Below, in pieces: positions 11,035 through 23,531 of a stretch of 64,000 nt of DNA. This stretch comes from Bactericera cockerelli. Its lineage: Eukaryota; Arthropoda; Insecta; Hemiptera; Triozidae. The notes beneath the pieces are model-generated. The model had not been told where the DNA came from, did no database searches, and saw nothing but the letters and a program-made list of their open reading frames with translations. Position 1 is the first letter of the stretch; each line of letters starts with the position of its first letter. The translations under genes were made by a program, and so were the position numbers. The stretch is taken from the NCBI GenBank assembly GCA_024516035.1, contig CM044958.1:27373755-27437754 (forward strand), written 5' to 3'.

Positions 11035-13331
11035 ATGTTGCTGTGGTAAAAAATCCTATCTTTACTAAGACCCTACATACGAGTATAGAAGGGAGGGAGA
11101 TTGTGAAAGTGTCGTCCAACCCTGGTTCTACACTACACACATACTAAACAAATTAGTTGGACTTGGAATACCCCCTCTTTTCTCTGAGCTTTTGATATAG
11201 AATCCCCAACCCTTTCAATCTACCCAACCCTATGTATTTTTTCACTAAGCAAGATTCATGTCTTTGTGTATCTATGTTTTTTTTTTTTTTTTTTGGTCCG
11301 ATAGTATTTTTTATTGTTTCTGTACTTTTTTTTAGGTCTAGGTGATACGGTATCCGTATTATTGAAGGTGTGACCTAGTGGCGGAATTCGTATGTCTTGA
11401 ACCCGACAATGAACCGAGGTACATTTTGTTATTTCCACGAGACAAAAAAATACTTATGGGCGATGAACTCTGCTGGTAAGCCAATATGCATGTCAAACTA
11501 CAAGAGAAGAGAAAAAAACAGTCTTCCGATTTCTAATTATTAGAAATTGATGAAATTCTAATATTAGAAATCGGAAGTAACAATCTAGTGACTGCAAGCT
11601 GTTGAATAAGATTGGTGCCAAAGCTCTTTTATCTCTCTTAGCTAAAATCTGCAATTTCTCCTGACCACAACAAAAAATCCCTAGTTTTTTCATTCACAGA
11701 AGCACAGGTTCAATATTTTAAAGTATTTCATAATTCTACTAAGACAAAAAAAAAATCGCGTTGCATCTAAGTCCCGGTAACCCCACCACTGATGGCCGAA
11801 GTAAGGGCTAACTTCTCATTGTCATCCGCTAGATTATTTTGTTGCCTGTCAATTTATCTTGTTTTTTATTACCCTCATTTTTTCGTCCCTTTCTCCCCTC
11901 ATCCTACTCCGGGAGTCTTTCCATTTTGTTCTCTGATTTTTTCGGAGTGGGTACAAAAATTCTCTTCCTCTATTTTTACAGGTTTTTTTTTTTTAATATT
12001 TTAGAACCAAGCAGATATTTTTTGGGCTGAACATTAGATAGATAAAGTGTTTTGCTTTTAGAATATGTATGGAAACAACCAGGAGTTTTAATTGTATTAA
12101 AATCATATAATTAATCAAAATACAGCATGAACGTATATTTTCTGAATTATTAGGTTCAAAAGTGCAATTTTATTAATTCCCGTTCAAAAAACTCCATAGA
12201 AATATTGGTGTGGTGGATAGGTCAAAAACAGCACTCAGTCCCAAAAATAAAATTAGAACATTATCTAGCAACATTTAAAAAGCAATTATTTGCTACAGAG
12301 TGATTCTAACTTTTCACTATTCAGGCATTCTCTAGAATTCTACCTCATCGCATGTTCTCTTTACTCTCGCCCTGTGCATCCATTGTGCAGTGCAGAGAAA
12401 GGAAGGGCTCAGGGATTCCTTGTCGTTTGATTGAGGTTTGGAAATGAGTGGAATTGTACCTGAGGGATTATGGGAAGTAAATTACATTATGCAGAGCAGC
12501 ACATCGTCCCGGCTCGGTGTACAGTGCACGTTGCATACCCATGATAGTATGACAGGCGTTCATAAAAATGGAAATGTTTAATTACTCTGGAATCAGGATG
12601 GAAATTGGATTTCTGGATAAAATAAACGCGCATATTATGTAGAAAATTATATGCATATTCTTTGCTTCATAAAGCTATAAACAAAAAAAATCATAACGGT
12701 TTATTTTTATTTATGAACATTTATTTAAGAAGACGACTGTAACACAGAGTAATTGCCCCTACGGCTTATTTGATATGAATCACTCATCAGACGATAAATT
12801 TAAAAAGCCAAACTTTTTCGACGGTAAATTCCAAATCCACACTTCCGCGAACCCGTAGTCACGCTTCATGTTCGAGCAAAAAGTTTTTAATTCAAAATTC
12901 AAACTTTTATTTGTGTCTGATAGTTAATGAAATGAGAATAATAATGAATGCATTGTGCATTAAGTATTTATAAAGACAACTCTCAAACTTCCATGAACTT
13001 TTATTTTAGCCTGAAAGTTTGGTGGGAAGAATTTATACTAACACCTCTGTAAAAAATACAAGTATTTCCGTCATCCTGTGTGGATGAATTAGTATTGGTG
13101 GGGACTTATTGATTCTTGTCGTATTATTTAGCAACAGGTTGCTCTAGTTATGTATACATAATAAGAACAGGTGTCTACAAAGAAATGTACTGCTATTGAC
13201 TAAAAAGTTTTATGATGAAGTTCTGCACAAATCTACAGGAATTATATCATGAGAAGAAACTGTTTCCATATTTTGTATCCTCTAACTAACAAAAGTAGGT
13301 TACAATATCAACTAATTTCAACATGTAGCCA
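11035..13331. other. No gene seen; T-rich tracts and a mildly GC-richer block
   Basis: Poly(T) at 11277-11295 and T-rich open frames at 11792-12030 look like low complexity. The stretch 12345-12560 is less AT-rich and could be a conserved non-coding block, but nothing in it is recognisable. Confidence 0.4.
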
Positions 13332-13551
13332 AACACTTTGTACGCCACGTCGCTCAATATGAGCGACAGTGTTAAAATAAAGTCAACTAAAATACAAAAA
13401 CAGAGGTAACAAAGTGTCTCTCAATATGAGCGACGTGGCCCCCCATGAAAAACAAACTTGCTGGGGGCCACGTCGCACATATTGAGAAACAATCCTTTGT
13501 ATCGTGGCCTCAGGGGAAAATCACGACTTTGGGCTTGGCGTACAAAGTGTT
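13332..13551. mobile_element. Small TIR element (MITE) with internal palindromes
   Basis: Ends are aacactttgtacgcc and ggcgtacaaagtgtt, a perfect 15-base inverted pair. Inside, ctcaatatgagcgacgtggc recurs, once inverted (gccacgtcgcacatattgag). Confidence 0.7.
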
Positions 13552-14446
13552 AACTTTCTGCTTCTAAAGTTAAATAATCAAGTCAGCTAGGATGAGCTAT
13601 TTCTTAAGGAAAATAAAATAATGACATTACCATTCATAGAAATGAAACATTCTCAACTCTCATCTTGTATTATATTTGTATCTTGGGTTTGGTTAGTATT
13701 ATTTGTGTTAACCACAAAAAGTGGTGTCACAATTATTACTTAAATCAACCTAACTGAAATCCGCTGTGCTGCAAACTCGATGAATCCTTCACCTCCTACC
13801 TATGACTTCTCTGCCTTAACGATCGAATTACTGAGGTCGGTCTTGCATAGCTAGAGTAGCTGTCACAGCGTTATTATGAAAGTGACCTAACTGTCAAAGG
13901 ACAGGTTATCGATACCCGCATGGATAATTTACGAAGCCATCAATCCTCTGTCGGATAACTGTCACACTTGTTAACATGACTTGTCTCCCACTTCATCGTG
14001 AATGTATCAAGAAATATTTGGACTAATTCTAGTCAAATTTCTCGTTACTGCCTTGTACATCTGTCTATTTAATAAAAAAATAGCTATGGGAACTAAGACA
14101 GGGAGTAAGCTATAAAGCCATTTTAACTTCTTATTTTGTTGTTGAAATTATAGAAGGAGAAGTTGGTGGAAAAGTTTCCATTGCGGTATGTCATTTTAAA
14201 TACCATTCCCAAATTAGTTTATTAATATACGTCACTTTACATCAGTAGAAATACATTTGTGTATAAATAAACAAAATTAAAGTTATTCATTCAAATAATC
14301 GCCTTCCCTTCCTCTTCCTGAGTTTTATTTCTTGCCTGTCACTTTCTTCTGCTCTACGTTCACAACATTATTTGTTCAAACAAATTACACCACCCGACTC
14401 CAGAAGAAAAAAACGAGCTCCAATGAATAATTTTAAATTTACATTT
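13552..14446. other. No gene seen
   Basis: AT-rich sequence with no coding or repeat feature that I can name. Confidence 0.5.
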
Positions 14447-14903
14447 CATTTTTACATATTTATGCTTCTTTCGTCCTCTTTTTTCAAATACCTCTCTGAA
14501 AATGAAGTGCCTGATATTCTAGAATTGTAGAATGGATCAAATTAAAGATTCTTTTATAAACATGTAATATAAAATCCGATTGAACTTATTTTTACTGAAC
14601 AATTATTATAAATTCAAAAGCGTCGATGGCGCGTTGAATGTCTCGTAGGATCACTGAAGTTAAGCAACGTGCAGCAAAGTGAAGGTAATGCTGGCACTCC
14701 GGCCCAACCCAGGCTGGATGAGGTTCATTTTTACATATTTATGCTTCTTTCGTCCTCTTTTTTCAAATGCTTTTCTGAAAATGATGTGCCTGATATGAGT
14801 GATATCCTATAATTTTATTGTAGAATGTATCAAATTAAAGATTCTTTTATAAACATGTAATATAAAATCCGATTGAACTTATTTTTACTGAACAATTATT
14901 ATT
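14447..14903 (+). repeat. Two direct repeats of about 170 bases around a 5S-SINE fragment
   Basis: catttttacatatttatgct and the following 160 bases occur at 14447-14612 and again at 14726-14903 with scattered changes and a small indel; 14620-14725 between them is 5S-derived SINE. Confidence 0.7.
14620..14725 (+). repeat. 5S rRNA-derived SINE fragment
   Basis: Starts gcgtcgatggcgcgttgaat, then gatcactgaagttaagcaac (5S-like), then ctccggcccaacccaggctg, ending at the start of the central domain. Confidence 0.75.
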
Positions 14904-15029
14904 TTTTTTTTAATTACACAAGTTTCAACAATAAAACAAAGGCATTCGCCCTTCATCTACATGCAGAACCATTATTTTCTTTCTGGTATCACTGAGCCTT
15001 TGAAAAACTGTTTACTTGCAGTAATTCAA

Positions 15030-15280
15030 TAGTGCGTGCTATTGAAAGTGCTCGTAGGATCACTGAAGTTAAGCACCGTCCAGCGAGGTGAAAACTTTGT
15101 AATGGTGAAGACTGGCTTTGGTGAAGACTGACACTCCGGCCAAACCTAGGCTGGATGAGGTTAATGTGGGTAGCACATTTGTGAGTTTCCTGCGAATGGA
15201 GGGTAACACGTAACACCCCAGTCGTGATATATCCAAATAACCATGCAGTTGAAAGCGACGTTAAACCTCCCAAAAAACGA
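15030..15280 (+). repeat. 5S rRNA-derived SINE, near complete
   Basis: Head with gatcactgaagttaagcacc and gtccagcgaggtg, central domain ggctggatgaggttaatgtg and gcgaatggagggtaac, 3' part gttgaaagcgacgttaaacc. It carries a small internal duplication of gtgaagactg. Confidence 0.78.
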
Positions 15281-15440
15281 ACACAATACTTTCCATTTCA
15301 AATATTAAAAAATTCTCGGAAGTAAAAAGTGAGTGATACAGTGACACTACTAGATTATGCAAACAAAATACACGGCTGTGTCTATTTTGACTCAATAGTA
15401 CTTATCTTTATTATGCAGAACTTCTTTCAACCTGGCTCAG

Positions 15441-15466
15441 CAAAAAAAAAAAAAAAAAAAAAAAAA
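15441..15466. repeat. Poly(A) tract
   Basis: Run of about 24 A after ggctcag; could be a retroposon tail. Confidence 0.6.
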
Positions 15467-15694
15467 CATGGATCATGGAAGAGAGGGAAGTTAAAGATAC
15501 TTACACTTTCTAGATACTATCAGTACACCTGCAATCAATTGGTTTAATTATAATAACAGAATTACCGAGAAAAATGTAATCGGCGGCCATTATGTTAAAG
15601 TACCTCATAAAACTTTACATGGTATGCATGTTCTTTTGAAACCGATCTTTTTTTACTTTTTCTTACCTATTTCTATTAACTATAGAAAGTATTG

Positions 15695-15762
15695 TTTGAT
15701 TTGGGCTTAACGTCGCTTTCAACTACATGCATGGTCACATCACGACGGGTAAACGATATACA
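15695..15762 (-). repeat. 5S-SINE 3' fragment
   Basis: The minus strand reads cccgtcgtgatgtgaccatg then gttgaaagcgacgttaagcc, the 3' third of the 5S-derived SINE. Confidence 0.65.
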
Positions 15763-15767
15763 ATAGA

Positions 15768-15966
15768 CTAATAATAATAATAATAATAATATCGCCTTAT
15801 TTATACTGCCCGATTAGGACTTTTAAAGTCCCATTATTCCAGCAGTAAGCCCAAGACATATTATTATGTGGTAAAAATCCCAAATGGGAGGATAACTTGT
15901 CATGTCCCGGCTGGGTTTCGAACCCGCGACTTCTGGAATCTCTGGATTCACAGAGTGCCGCCTTGT
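15768..15966 (-). repeat. tRNA-derived SINE T2, 5'-truncated
   Basis: Same body as 23312-23531 including the (att)n tail; the A-box part is missing at the 15966 end. Confidence 0.75.
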
Positions 15967-17949
15967 GATGTCTAGAGAGGTACTTTGCTTTATCATTTTT
16001 ATACACCCACATTGCCATACAGTTCTTCCAAGTTTTAATCTTACTTTACCTCCCATGATACCCCCCCCCTCCTCCTTCACTACCATGGAAAGTCAACCGA
16101 GCTGTTTCTTTAATTTACATATTTTCGCCACATACTTCATGCATGAAAGTATCGCAATTACTATTCCTCTTATTAATAAGAGGTAGATACGAGGAGGTAT
16201 TGTTTCACTTTTGTTTATCAACCTAGCTAGGGCATGCAGGGGATGTGAAGCTTTGTTCTGCTCGAGATTTCAGAATGCTTTCTCTAAAAATATCAGAGAT
16301 TTTAAATTTTTCTTTGAGACCACTCGCGAATCTAACTACCTAAATATGAACGAGAGCGGATTATGTGCATGCGAAATTCATGTGTATTTTTCGTTATCTA
16401 TATTCGCTGATTAACGGTCGAAATTCCTCCAGTGGTGACTTCAGAAATTATGTTTTTGAAATTTTATTCTTGGATTTGGCGGCTTTCATTTAAATACGCG
16501 AGGTCGATTCACAAGCGTTTTTTCAATACACTCAAGGGGCCGATATTTTTGCATAGGAACTTGAACCTTATTTGAGTTGTTACTTTTACACATCAAGCTG
16601 GAAATGGGCCCTTGGTAACTTAGTATGTTATTATATTATAATGTTTATACATATTTTTCATGTTATTACTCAAACTAGCTTTACTAATTTTTTTCTCAAA
16701 ATGTGACTCGAACTTCCGAACTCCGGTTTGGAGTCCGCCGCTTTATCAATCAAGCTACTGAGGTGAGTACATAATTCTGTTCTTATTAATTGTGTTATCT
16801 GAAGAACAGCCATGCTTCCTGTAAGCATCTGTCAAATAGAAAAGTGGGGAAATAATTCCTAAAACAAAAGTAAGAAGGAACCCCAGTAGGATCTCGCGAA
16901 TAAATCACGGGGAAAAGTGTGAAGGCAGAGGTACAGCAGGAAGTTATGATTACTCAATTAAATGTTTTTACTTACGAGTTCCCTGGAGATGGAGTGGAAT
17001 CTTCATTGTGAAATGAGAAAATCTCCATACCTCACCACATGTATCATAAAATTACAGGGTGGGACTTACGTTTCCGGAATCTGCATGAAATTACAGTATC
17101 TAAATTCTAGATTTTTCCGGTTTTCTTGTGGTGAAAATTACAAAAGACATAATTTTAAACATACTCCTTTTTCCAGAGCAACATTGGTTTTGTATAGGAG
17201 GTATTGTAATAGGTAAGAAATGAGATTTTGTTTAAGCTGGTAGTAAAATAAAAACTCTTTAGTCTTTAGTCCTATACGCCGCCGCCGGTGGTATGAATAA
17301 AGTATGTATGTACTTGTAATGTAACTCATGTAACTTTATTATAAATACATTAGGAGATGGCGCTACAATGATCATGGAGGTAAAAAACTTATCCGCAACT
17401 TCTTCTACTCGTACCTTTTTTTTCAATTATCGCTAAATATGTATGAAATATGAGTATGAAAATATGATATGATGATTTAAAGAAACAAAGTAAACACAGA
17501 TAAGACATTCATGATTAAATTCACATTAGTAGGGTATTTTTTTATACATCTATATTAATTTAGGAACGTAATTAATGTTACAACAGTGAAATTTTGTAAG
17601 GGGTGACCCCGTATATTGAAAAGATAAGTCATAATTTTACACTACGGTACGTAAAGTATAAAGTTACAGTAAACTTATTATTATCGTCATTACTATTGTT
17701 CTGTTTTGTCTGTCGAGAGGTAATATAGGTAATGTTTGGGCCATTTGGTACACAACCTTACAATGTACATAAAGTCGGTTTAAAAGGTAAAAGTTAAAGA
17801 AGAAGTTAAAATAAATTTTACGCCCCCGAAATCCAACAAGACAACTTATACTCGTACCACCAGTGAATTAAGGAGCGCGGTAGCGCTCCGACCCGCCAAG
17901 TCAATCGAAATAGTTCGCGCGCTACCAAGAGTATACTATACGCGACAGC
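15967..17949. other. No gene; a tRNA-like remnant at 16705-16765 (minus)
   Basis: The remnant reads tagcttgattgataaagcgg and then gttcggaagttcgagtcaca on the minus strand. A hairpin ggagcgc-ggta-gcgctcc lies at 17872-17889. No protein feature. Confidence 0.45.
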
Positions 17950-18345
17950 ATAAGTAGCACATTTCGTGTAGTTGTAGGAGAAAAAGTACAAGTGATGGAG
18001 GAAATTGAACTACATATACAGATTGGGGCACGATAATAGACAAGCTTTTAAAAAAGAAACATCGAAATCGTTTGAGTTAAGTTGGTCAAAAACACACTGT
18101 AAAAACGTCATTTTTTTTCAAAAAATTCTGCTTCTTCTTTGACGTTGACCGCTCTACAGCCAAAACTACTGGACCGATTTTCATGAACGATGGCTCATTT
18201 TTTTTCTTCTGGGTGGTAGGTGTGCCTTTTTATGGTTTCATTATCCCAAAAGCTACCATTTGGCCGTTAATTAGGAAAAGGATCATTTTCAGAGCTCAGA
18301 ATAACATTGGAGTATAGATATTTAATCTAGTTTATTATGTATATA
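17950..18345 (+). repeat. Repeat F, copy 1
   Basis: About 400 bases directly repeated at 19808-20200; shared words include gttgtaggagaaaaagtaca, ggggcacgataatagacaag and gaccgctctacagccaaaac. Confidence 0.7.
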
Positions 18346-18418
18346 CCTACTCATTCACAAACCTTTCAATCCACATGTCCCGATGTGAAAATGTATAAAG
18401 GTATACTAACCCATAAAT

Positions 18419-18707
18419 AGTCGCCGGTGCTGAGTGAGTTAGCGCGCTAAGCTTACCACGCATGGTGGCCTGTATTCGATCCCCAGCTGGGCAGGAATTT
18501 TTCTGCACTTTACTTGGGTGTTTGGGGTCCACTCATACCTCGTGAGGAAAAATGAGTAGTTACTGAATAAGTAACGACCAGTGGCGGCATTACCAGAGTA
18601 AAAATAAATTAATGTAATAGAATTTGAAAAGTAAAGGAGGCTCTTAGTAATGCTGCACTACCCACAAAATTTGTGAAGAGGCCTTGTGCTTGACCACAAA
18701 TAACGTC
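18419..18707 (+). repeat. tRNA-derived SINE, family T1
   Basis: Head gtgagttagcgcgctaagc with tattcgatccccagctggg (B box), body cctcgtgaggaaaaatgagt and ccagtggcggcattaccaga, end gtgaagaggccttgtgcttg. It matches 30992-31287 (reverse) along its whole length. Confidence 0.8.
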
Positions 18708-19111
18708 ATACCTACATAGCTATAATAAACCTGTAATGCCCAAGGAGTGAAAAAGACAGGATTTTTTTTTTTCTTCTAAAATGTTGGTTATATTATCTAG
18801 GTTCAAAAATGTAAAAAATCTCTAGTACCCAATGTTACATAATGTATGTGTAACATGAATGTCATAAATATTTGTTGACCTTTTTAAGTGGGAAATGTAG
18901 AAGTTTCATAGAAAACTTTGTAAAAGCCCCTACACTACCTAATACCTATTCCTAATTAGGAATGTTAGGTACATAGGAAGTAAAAGGCTTTTTCCTCCCT
19001 ATCCAATTCTCTCTAGTAAATATTTCTTTCACTGGCCGCTAAAAATATTATTATACAAAGTAAAATAAATTGAAGCTTTTATATGTTGCAAACACCACGG
19101 GAATATGTCAA

Positions 19112-19532
19112 TAGTCCAGTTAGCTCAGTGGTTAAGGCGGCACTGTGTAGAGCTGGTAATGCTAGAGGTCCGCGGGTTCGAGCTGAGACTTTATTTTTTT
19201 TTTTAAACAAAATACTCTTTACTTGTTTTAGTTTAACATAATTTACATTAAATTTAGTGAGTTTATGAGGTACTATTAACCTTTTTGTTGTGGGTTGTGT
19301 TGTACCTCATTTATAATATAAAATAAAAAATTAACAGTTAAAAAAAAATATATGTATTTATACATTTATTACTCAACACAATAAGCTTCGTTCTCAGTAT
19401 TCTTTCACAGAAATTAACTGTAAAAATACATAGTTATCCTCCCATTTGGGATTTTTACCTCATAATAATACATCTTGGGCAATGGGCATACTGCTGGAAT
19501 AATGGGACTTAAAAGTCCTTATTATTATATCT
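19112..19532 (+). repeat. tRNA-derived SINE T2, split by about 250 bases
   Basis: The head (tagctcagtggttaaggcgg to gcgggttcga) ends at 19181 and the body (agttatcctcccatttggga to the attatta tail) resumes at about 19432. The 250 bases between are AT-rich with a poly(T) start. Confidence 0.6.
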
Positions 19533-19807
19533 GACATAAATTAAGGAAATATGTTCAGGGTGTACCCACTATTTGAACCAGTTGAGGGGCCCATCTGGAT
19601 AAAATGAATGGCACCACACAGCATCCTTGTAAAAATCTGTGACACAGTGCCAATTTATGAAACGGGATTAATTTTAGAATAACCCGGACTATCTCTCTAA
19701 TCGTTCTTCGACTTGAGGGAGGGTCTCGCTTGTTATCTTACCTTCTTTTAAACATAATTAACCGAACACAGTGAGAACGAACTCACTAAGTGAGGTTATA
19801 CGCCAGA

Positions 19808-20200
19808 GCAAAATTAGCACAATTCTTGTAGTTGTAGGAAAAAAAGTACAAGTGATGAAGGAACTCGGACTATAAATAAATATAGATTGGGGCACGATAA
19901 AGACAAGCTTTGAAAAAAGAACCATCAAAATCGTTTGAGTTAAGTTGGAGAAAACCAAACTTTAAAAACGTCATTTTTTTCATCATTTTCTGATTCTTCT
20001 TTCACGTTGACCGCTCTACAGCCAAAACTACTTGACCGTTTTTCACAAACGATGGCAAATTTTTTTCTCGTGAGTGGTAGGTGTGCTTTTTTATTGTTCT
20101 ATTATCCTAAAAGGGACATTTGGCCCTTAATTGGGAAAAGGATCATTTTCAGAGCTCAGAAAAAAGTTGGTGTATAGATATTCAGTATCTAGTATATTAT
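19808..20200 (+). repeat. Repeat F, copy 2
   Basis: Direct copy of 17950-18345 with many substitutions; ends at cagagctcag...gtatagatatt as copy 1 does. Confidence 0.7.
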
Positions 20201-20808
20201 CACTCTCCCAGATGAGTCAAAAGTCGCATATCTACTTTTTAGGTGAAAGAATAATTTGGAGAAGGATACTGTGCTTAGGTATGAATATCAAACTAAAATC
20301 TTTATCTTCACATTCAAACTGTTTGATTTTTAAACACTTGTTCCTTTAAAGTCATTATTTAATATGTTAAATATTCTTTGACATACAAAACAATATTTCA
20401 CCAAAATCCCCCATCACATCGTCCATGAAGACATTCAATAACTTGGACATTAAACCTGATTTTTCGTTAAACTACAACGATTTCACAGATTTTCTGAACT
20501 CTCAATAGCAGAGCCTAATTCAAAAATGAAATATCCGTTAATACATTTTAAATAGGTACATAGAATTTATCAATCTATACATATTTACCTTTATGTACTT
20601 AATTATAAGAATTAGTTTTATGAAAATTATTATCCTATTGTATCGATTAACGAAACCTATAGGTATATTTATGCTAGTATTGTTACATTTAATTCCTTTA
20701 TTATATGTAATGTTGCATATCTAATTTAAAAAAAAAAATAGTTTTATATTGAAACAACATGTATCATTCACCCCACACCTATACAGGGCCACTACAAAAA
20801 GTTATAAG

Positions 20809-22054
20809 ATCCCCCAAAAAATATCACTTCGTGACATAAAAAAGTCCCGCCAAGTCGTTCCCCAAAAATATTTCAGTTCCCAAATTCATCCCTCCCTCCC
20901 TTACCAAAAAATATATTAGTTATTTGTGATCTCCCCCAAAAAAATTATTGAAATCAATTTATGGCCCCGCCTTTTATTCATTCACCTAAGTGCAACAGTA
21001 TACTTATTAATAGCCTCCCCTCTCTCTTTCTTCTAATGTCCTCTTTCTTTTGTTCCTTATTGCATGTTGGAATGTTTCCTTTACAAACTCAGAACTTAAG
21101 TCTTATTTCCTTGCTCCTTTCACCGACTTGGGCTCTTGGCGGAGTACCACTAACTGGGAATATTTTTCTTTTTAATCTAATAGACAGTGCTATCTTGAAA
21201 GAATTAAAAACAGATAATTTAACATAATGGTTCTAATGGAGAACAGGAACTGAGAAGTCTAGCCGACCGCGACCCAAGGATGCATTATCTGTATCTAAGT
21301 CGCAAAATATCTGCCACCAACGAGAATTGGACCATCAGAACAAGTCACGATTCCGGCTCATTTCCAAGGAACACATGTTTACATATGTCTACATTTATAT
21401 ATAACAAGCGGGCTGTCGCCCGCTTTGCGGGCCGAGGCATGGCCGTGAAAGCAAAAAATCCTTTTTCGCCAATGGCAGGTGTTGTAGTGGGAATTTCGAA
21501 AAATCCCGTCTTATTGCACATCTAGACCATAAGACAAAGCTACCTACCAAATTTCAGCTTCCTAGGACTTACGGTTTGGGCTGTAGAGCGATGATCAGTC
21601 AGTGGTCAGTGGTCAGTGGTCAGTGGTCAGTGAGTGACTTTGACATTTATATATTAAGATCTTAGAAAAAAACCAAGACATCAGTTCCTTTGGCTAAGAA
21701 CGGACCTGCTTGGTGGTACTCCGCCAAGAGCCCAAGTCGGTGAAAGGAGCAAGGAAATAAGACTTAAGTTCTGAGTTTGTAAAGGAAACATTCCAACATG
21801 CAATAAGGAACAAAAGAAAGAGGACATTAGAAGAAAGAGAGAGGGGAGGCTATTAATAAGTATACTGTTGCACTTAGGTGAATGAATAAAAGGCGGGGCC
21901 ATAAATTGATTTCAATAATTTTTTTGGGGGAGGTCACAAATAACTAATATATTTTTTGGGAAGGGAGGGAGGGATGAATTTGGGAACTGAAATATTTTTG
22001 GGGAACGACTTGGCGGGACTTTTTTATGTCACGAAGTGATATTTTTTGGGGGAT
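20809..22054. mobile_element. Long inverted repeat element, 342-base arms
   Basis: Left arm 20809-21150 and right arm 21713-22054 are reverse complements with about two mismatches that I can see. They start atcccccaaaaaatatcact and end ggcggagtaccac. The 562-base centre contains a 7-base tandem repeat (gtcagtg)n at 21592-21638 and retroelement-tail-like sequence. The mirrored open frames that start MAPPFIHSPKC on both strands are a product of the arms. No transposase; target duplication not clear. Confidence 0.85.
21592..21638. repeat. Tandem 7-mer (gtcagtg)n
   Basis: Five to six units inside the loop of the long inverted repeat. Confidence 0.8.
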
Positions 22055-23311
22055 TTACATTATTAGAATGGAAACTCTGAAAAACTCAATCTTCATTAGG
22101 TACATTTCAAGACATGGGCATTGGAAACTCATGTTTATTGTGGGGCACGAGAAATCGATTAACCCAAAGTTAAATACTCCTGATATTGGTAATTATTGGA
22201 TTGAATATGATATTATTATAATCCATAAATAAGCAATTTCCTTAACAATGAAATCATGTTCAATTTAATTTTGTCTCTCAATTTAGAGCTTCATTAGCTC
22301 CAATCAGACAAAAAACTTTTTCCTGCTCTCTTGGAAAAAATACACTGCTAATATTGTATAGTGTATACATTTGGTCATAAAAAATGATCTAGGATTTTTT
22401 TTCTTAATCACCATATATTTTCAATTGATATCCTTCAAATTTGGTGGAGATGATAAAATAGCGTTTTTCAAATCTCTCAATGCGACAAATATTGCTGTAG
22501 CGGCAAATTGAAAATCTCAGTTTTGATTATCAGACTTTCGTTATAATCAGAGGTCAATAAAATAATTTATTCATTTACGTTAACAAATATTCTTTTTTAT
22601 TATTATCATTTATTAAAGTGTGCTCAATATCCAACGTTGTTACGCATTCACATACCAAATTTCATTAAAATCGGGAGTGCTATTTACGAGATGTGTATGA
22701 ACATTTAAGGAACAAGTTAGAGATCACGCGATAGCTCTCTCCAATAATTTTACTGATACATCGCTTTCCTGATTACATTTTGGGTCAAAGTGAAAACGCT
22801 ACGTCCTAAAATCCTAAAATAAATAGGATCATAAAATAAATATATACGATTTACGGTATGTGCTGTCTATCACATAGGTGTTGGACATGGACAATTAGAA
22901 TGACATAAGAAGTCTATTCAAAATACTCGTATTGATCTGTGGAATTAGTACAACTAGAGAAAGAATAAAACCAGGAAAGAAATAAAATAGCAGGATAAAA
23001 CAAGGACAAAAACTGAGAGAAAAAAAAAAAAAACACAAAAAGAAAGGAAGGTAAAGGAAAATAATGAAAGGCGTCTTGGATGGAGTGCCTCCTGGGGTGT
23101 TCTGTACAATTAGGGGAAGAGGAGGAACTGTGCATAATCATTGAATTATTCCGACTTCACCCAGGTTCCCAGGAGATTATCCCGTAGTTTCTGTGACCTC
23201 TAGTACAGGGCGCAGAGCGACAAAAAGCCAACTCAAGTATTCTGCTAGCTGGAGTAAATAATAACTAACTTCTTGTTTATGAACTTTCATTAGGAATCAT
23301 ACTCTCACGGT
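22055..23311. other. No gene seen
   Basis: AT-rich sequence; the minus frame at 22914-23141 is F/S-rich low complexity. Confidence 0.5.
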
Positions 23312-23531
23312 TGATAATAATATAATAATAATAATATCGCCTTATTTATACTGCCCGATTAAGACTACTAAAGTCCCATTATTCCAGCAGTAAGCCCAAG
23401 ACATATTATTATGTGGTAAAAATCCCAAATAGGAGGATAACTTGTCATGTCCCGGCTGGGTTTCGAACCCGCGACATCTGGATTATCTGGATTCACAGAG
23501 TGCCGCCTTTACCACTGAGCTACCGCGACAG
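23312..23531 (-). repeat. tRNA-derived SINE, family T2, full length
   Basis: The minus strand starts tgtcgcggtagctcagtggt (A box), then cgcgggttcgaaacccagcc (B box), a body with gggcttactgctggaataat, and ends aaggcgatattattattat. ggttgat occurs on both sides and may be the target duplication. Confidence 0.82.

Noticed and set aside
12345..12560. Possible coding exon or conserved block
   Set aside because: Less AT-rich, but no open frame, splice pattern or similarity I can support.
19112..19185. A functional tRNA gene
   Set aside because: A and B boxes are present, but the acceptor stem does not pair and the sequence matches the SINE T2 head.
20961..21902. Two open frames starting MAPPFIHSPKC on opposite strands
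   Set aside because: They are mirror copies made by the arms of the 20809-22054 inverted repeat, with no protein domain and different C-termini in the loop.
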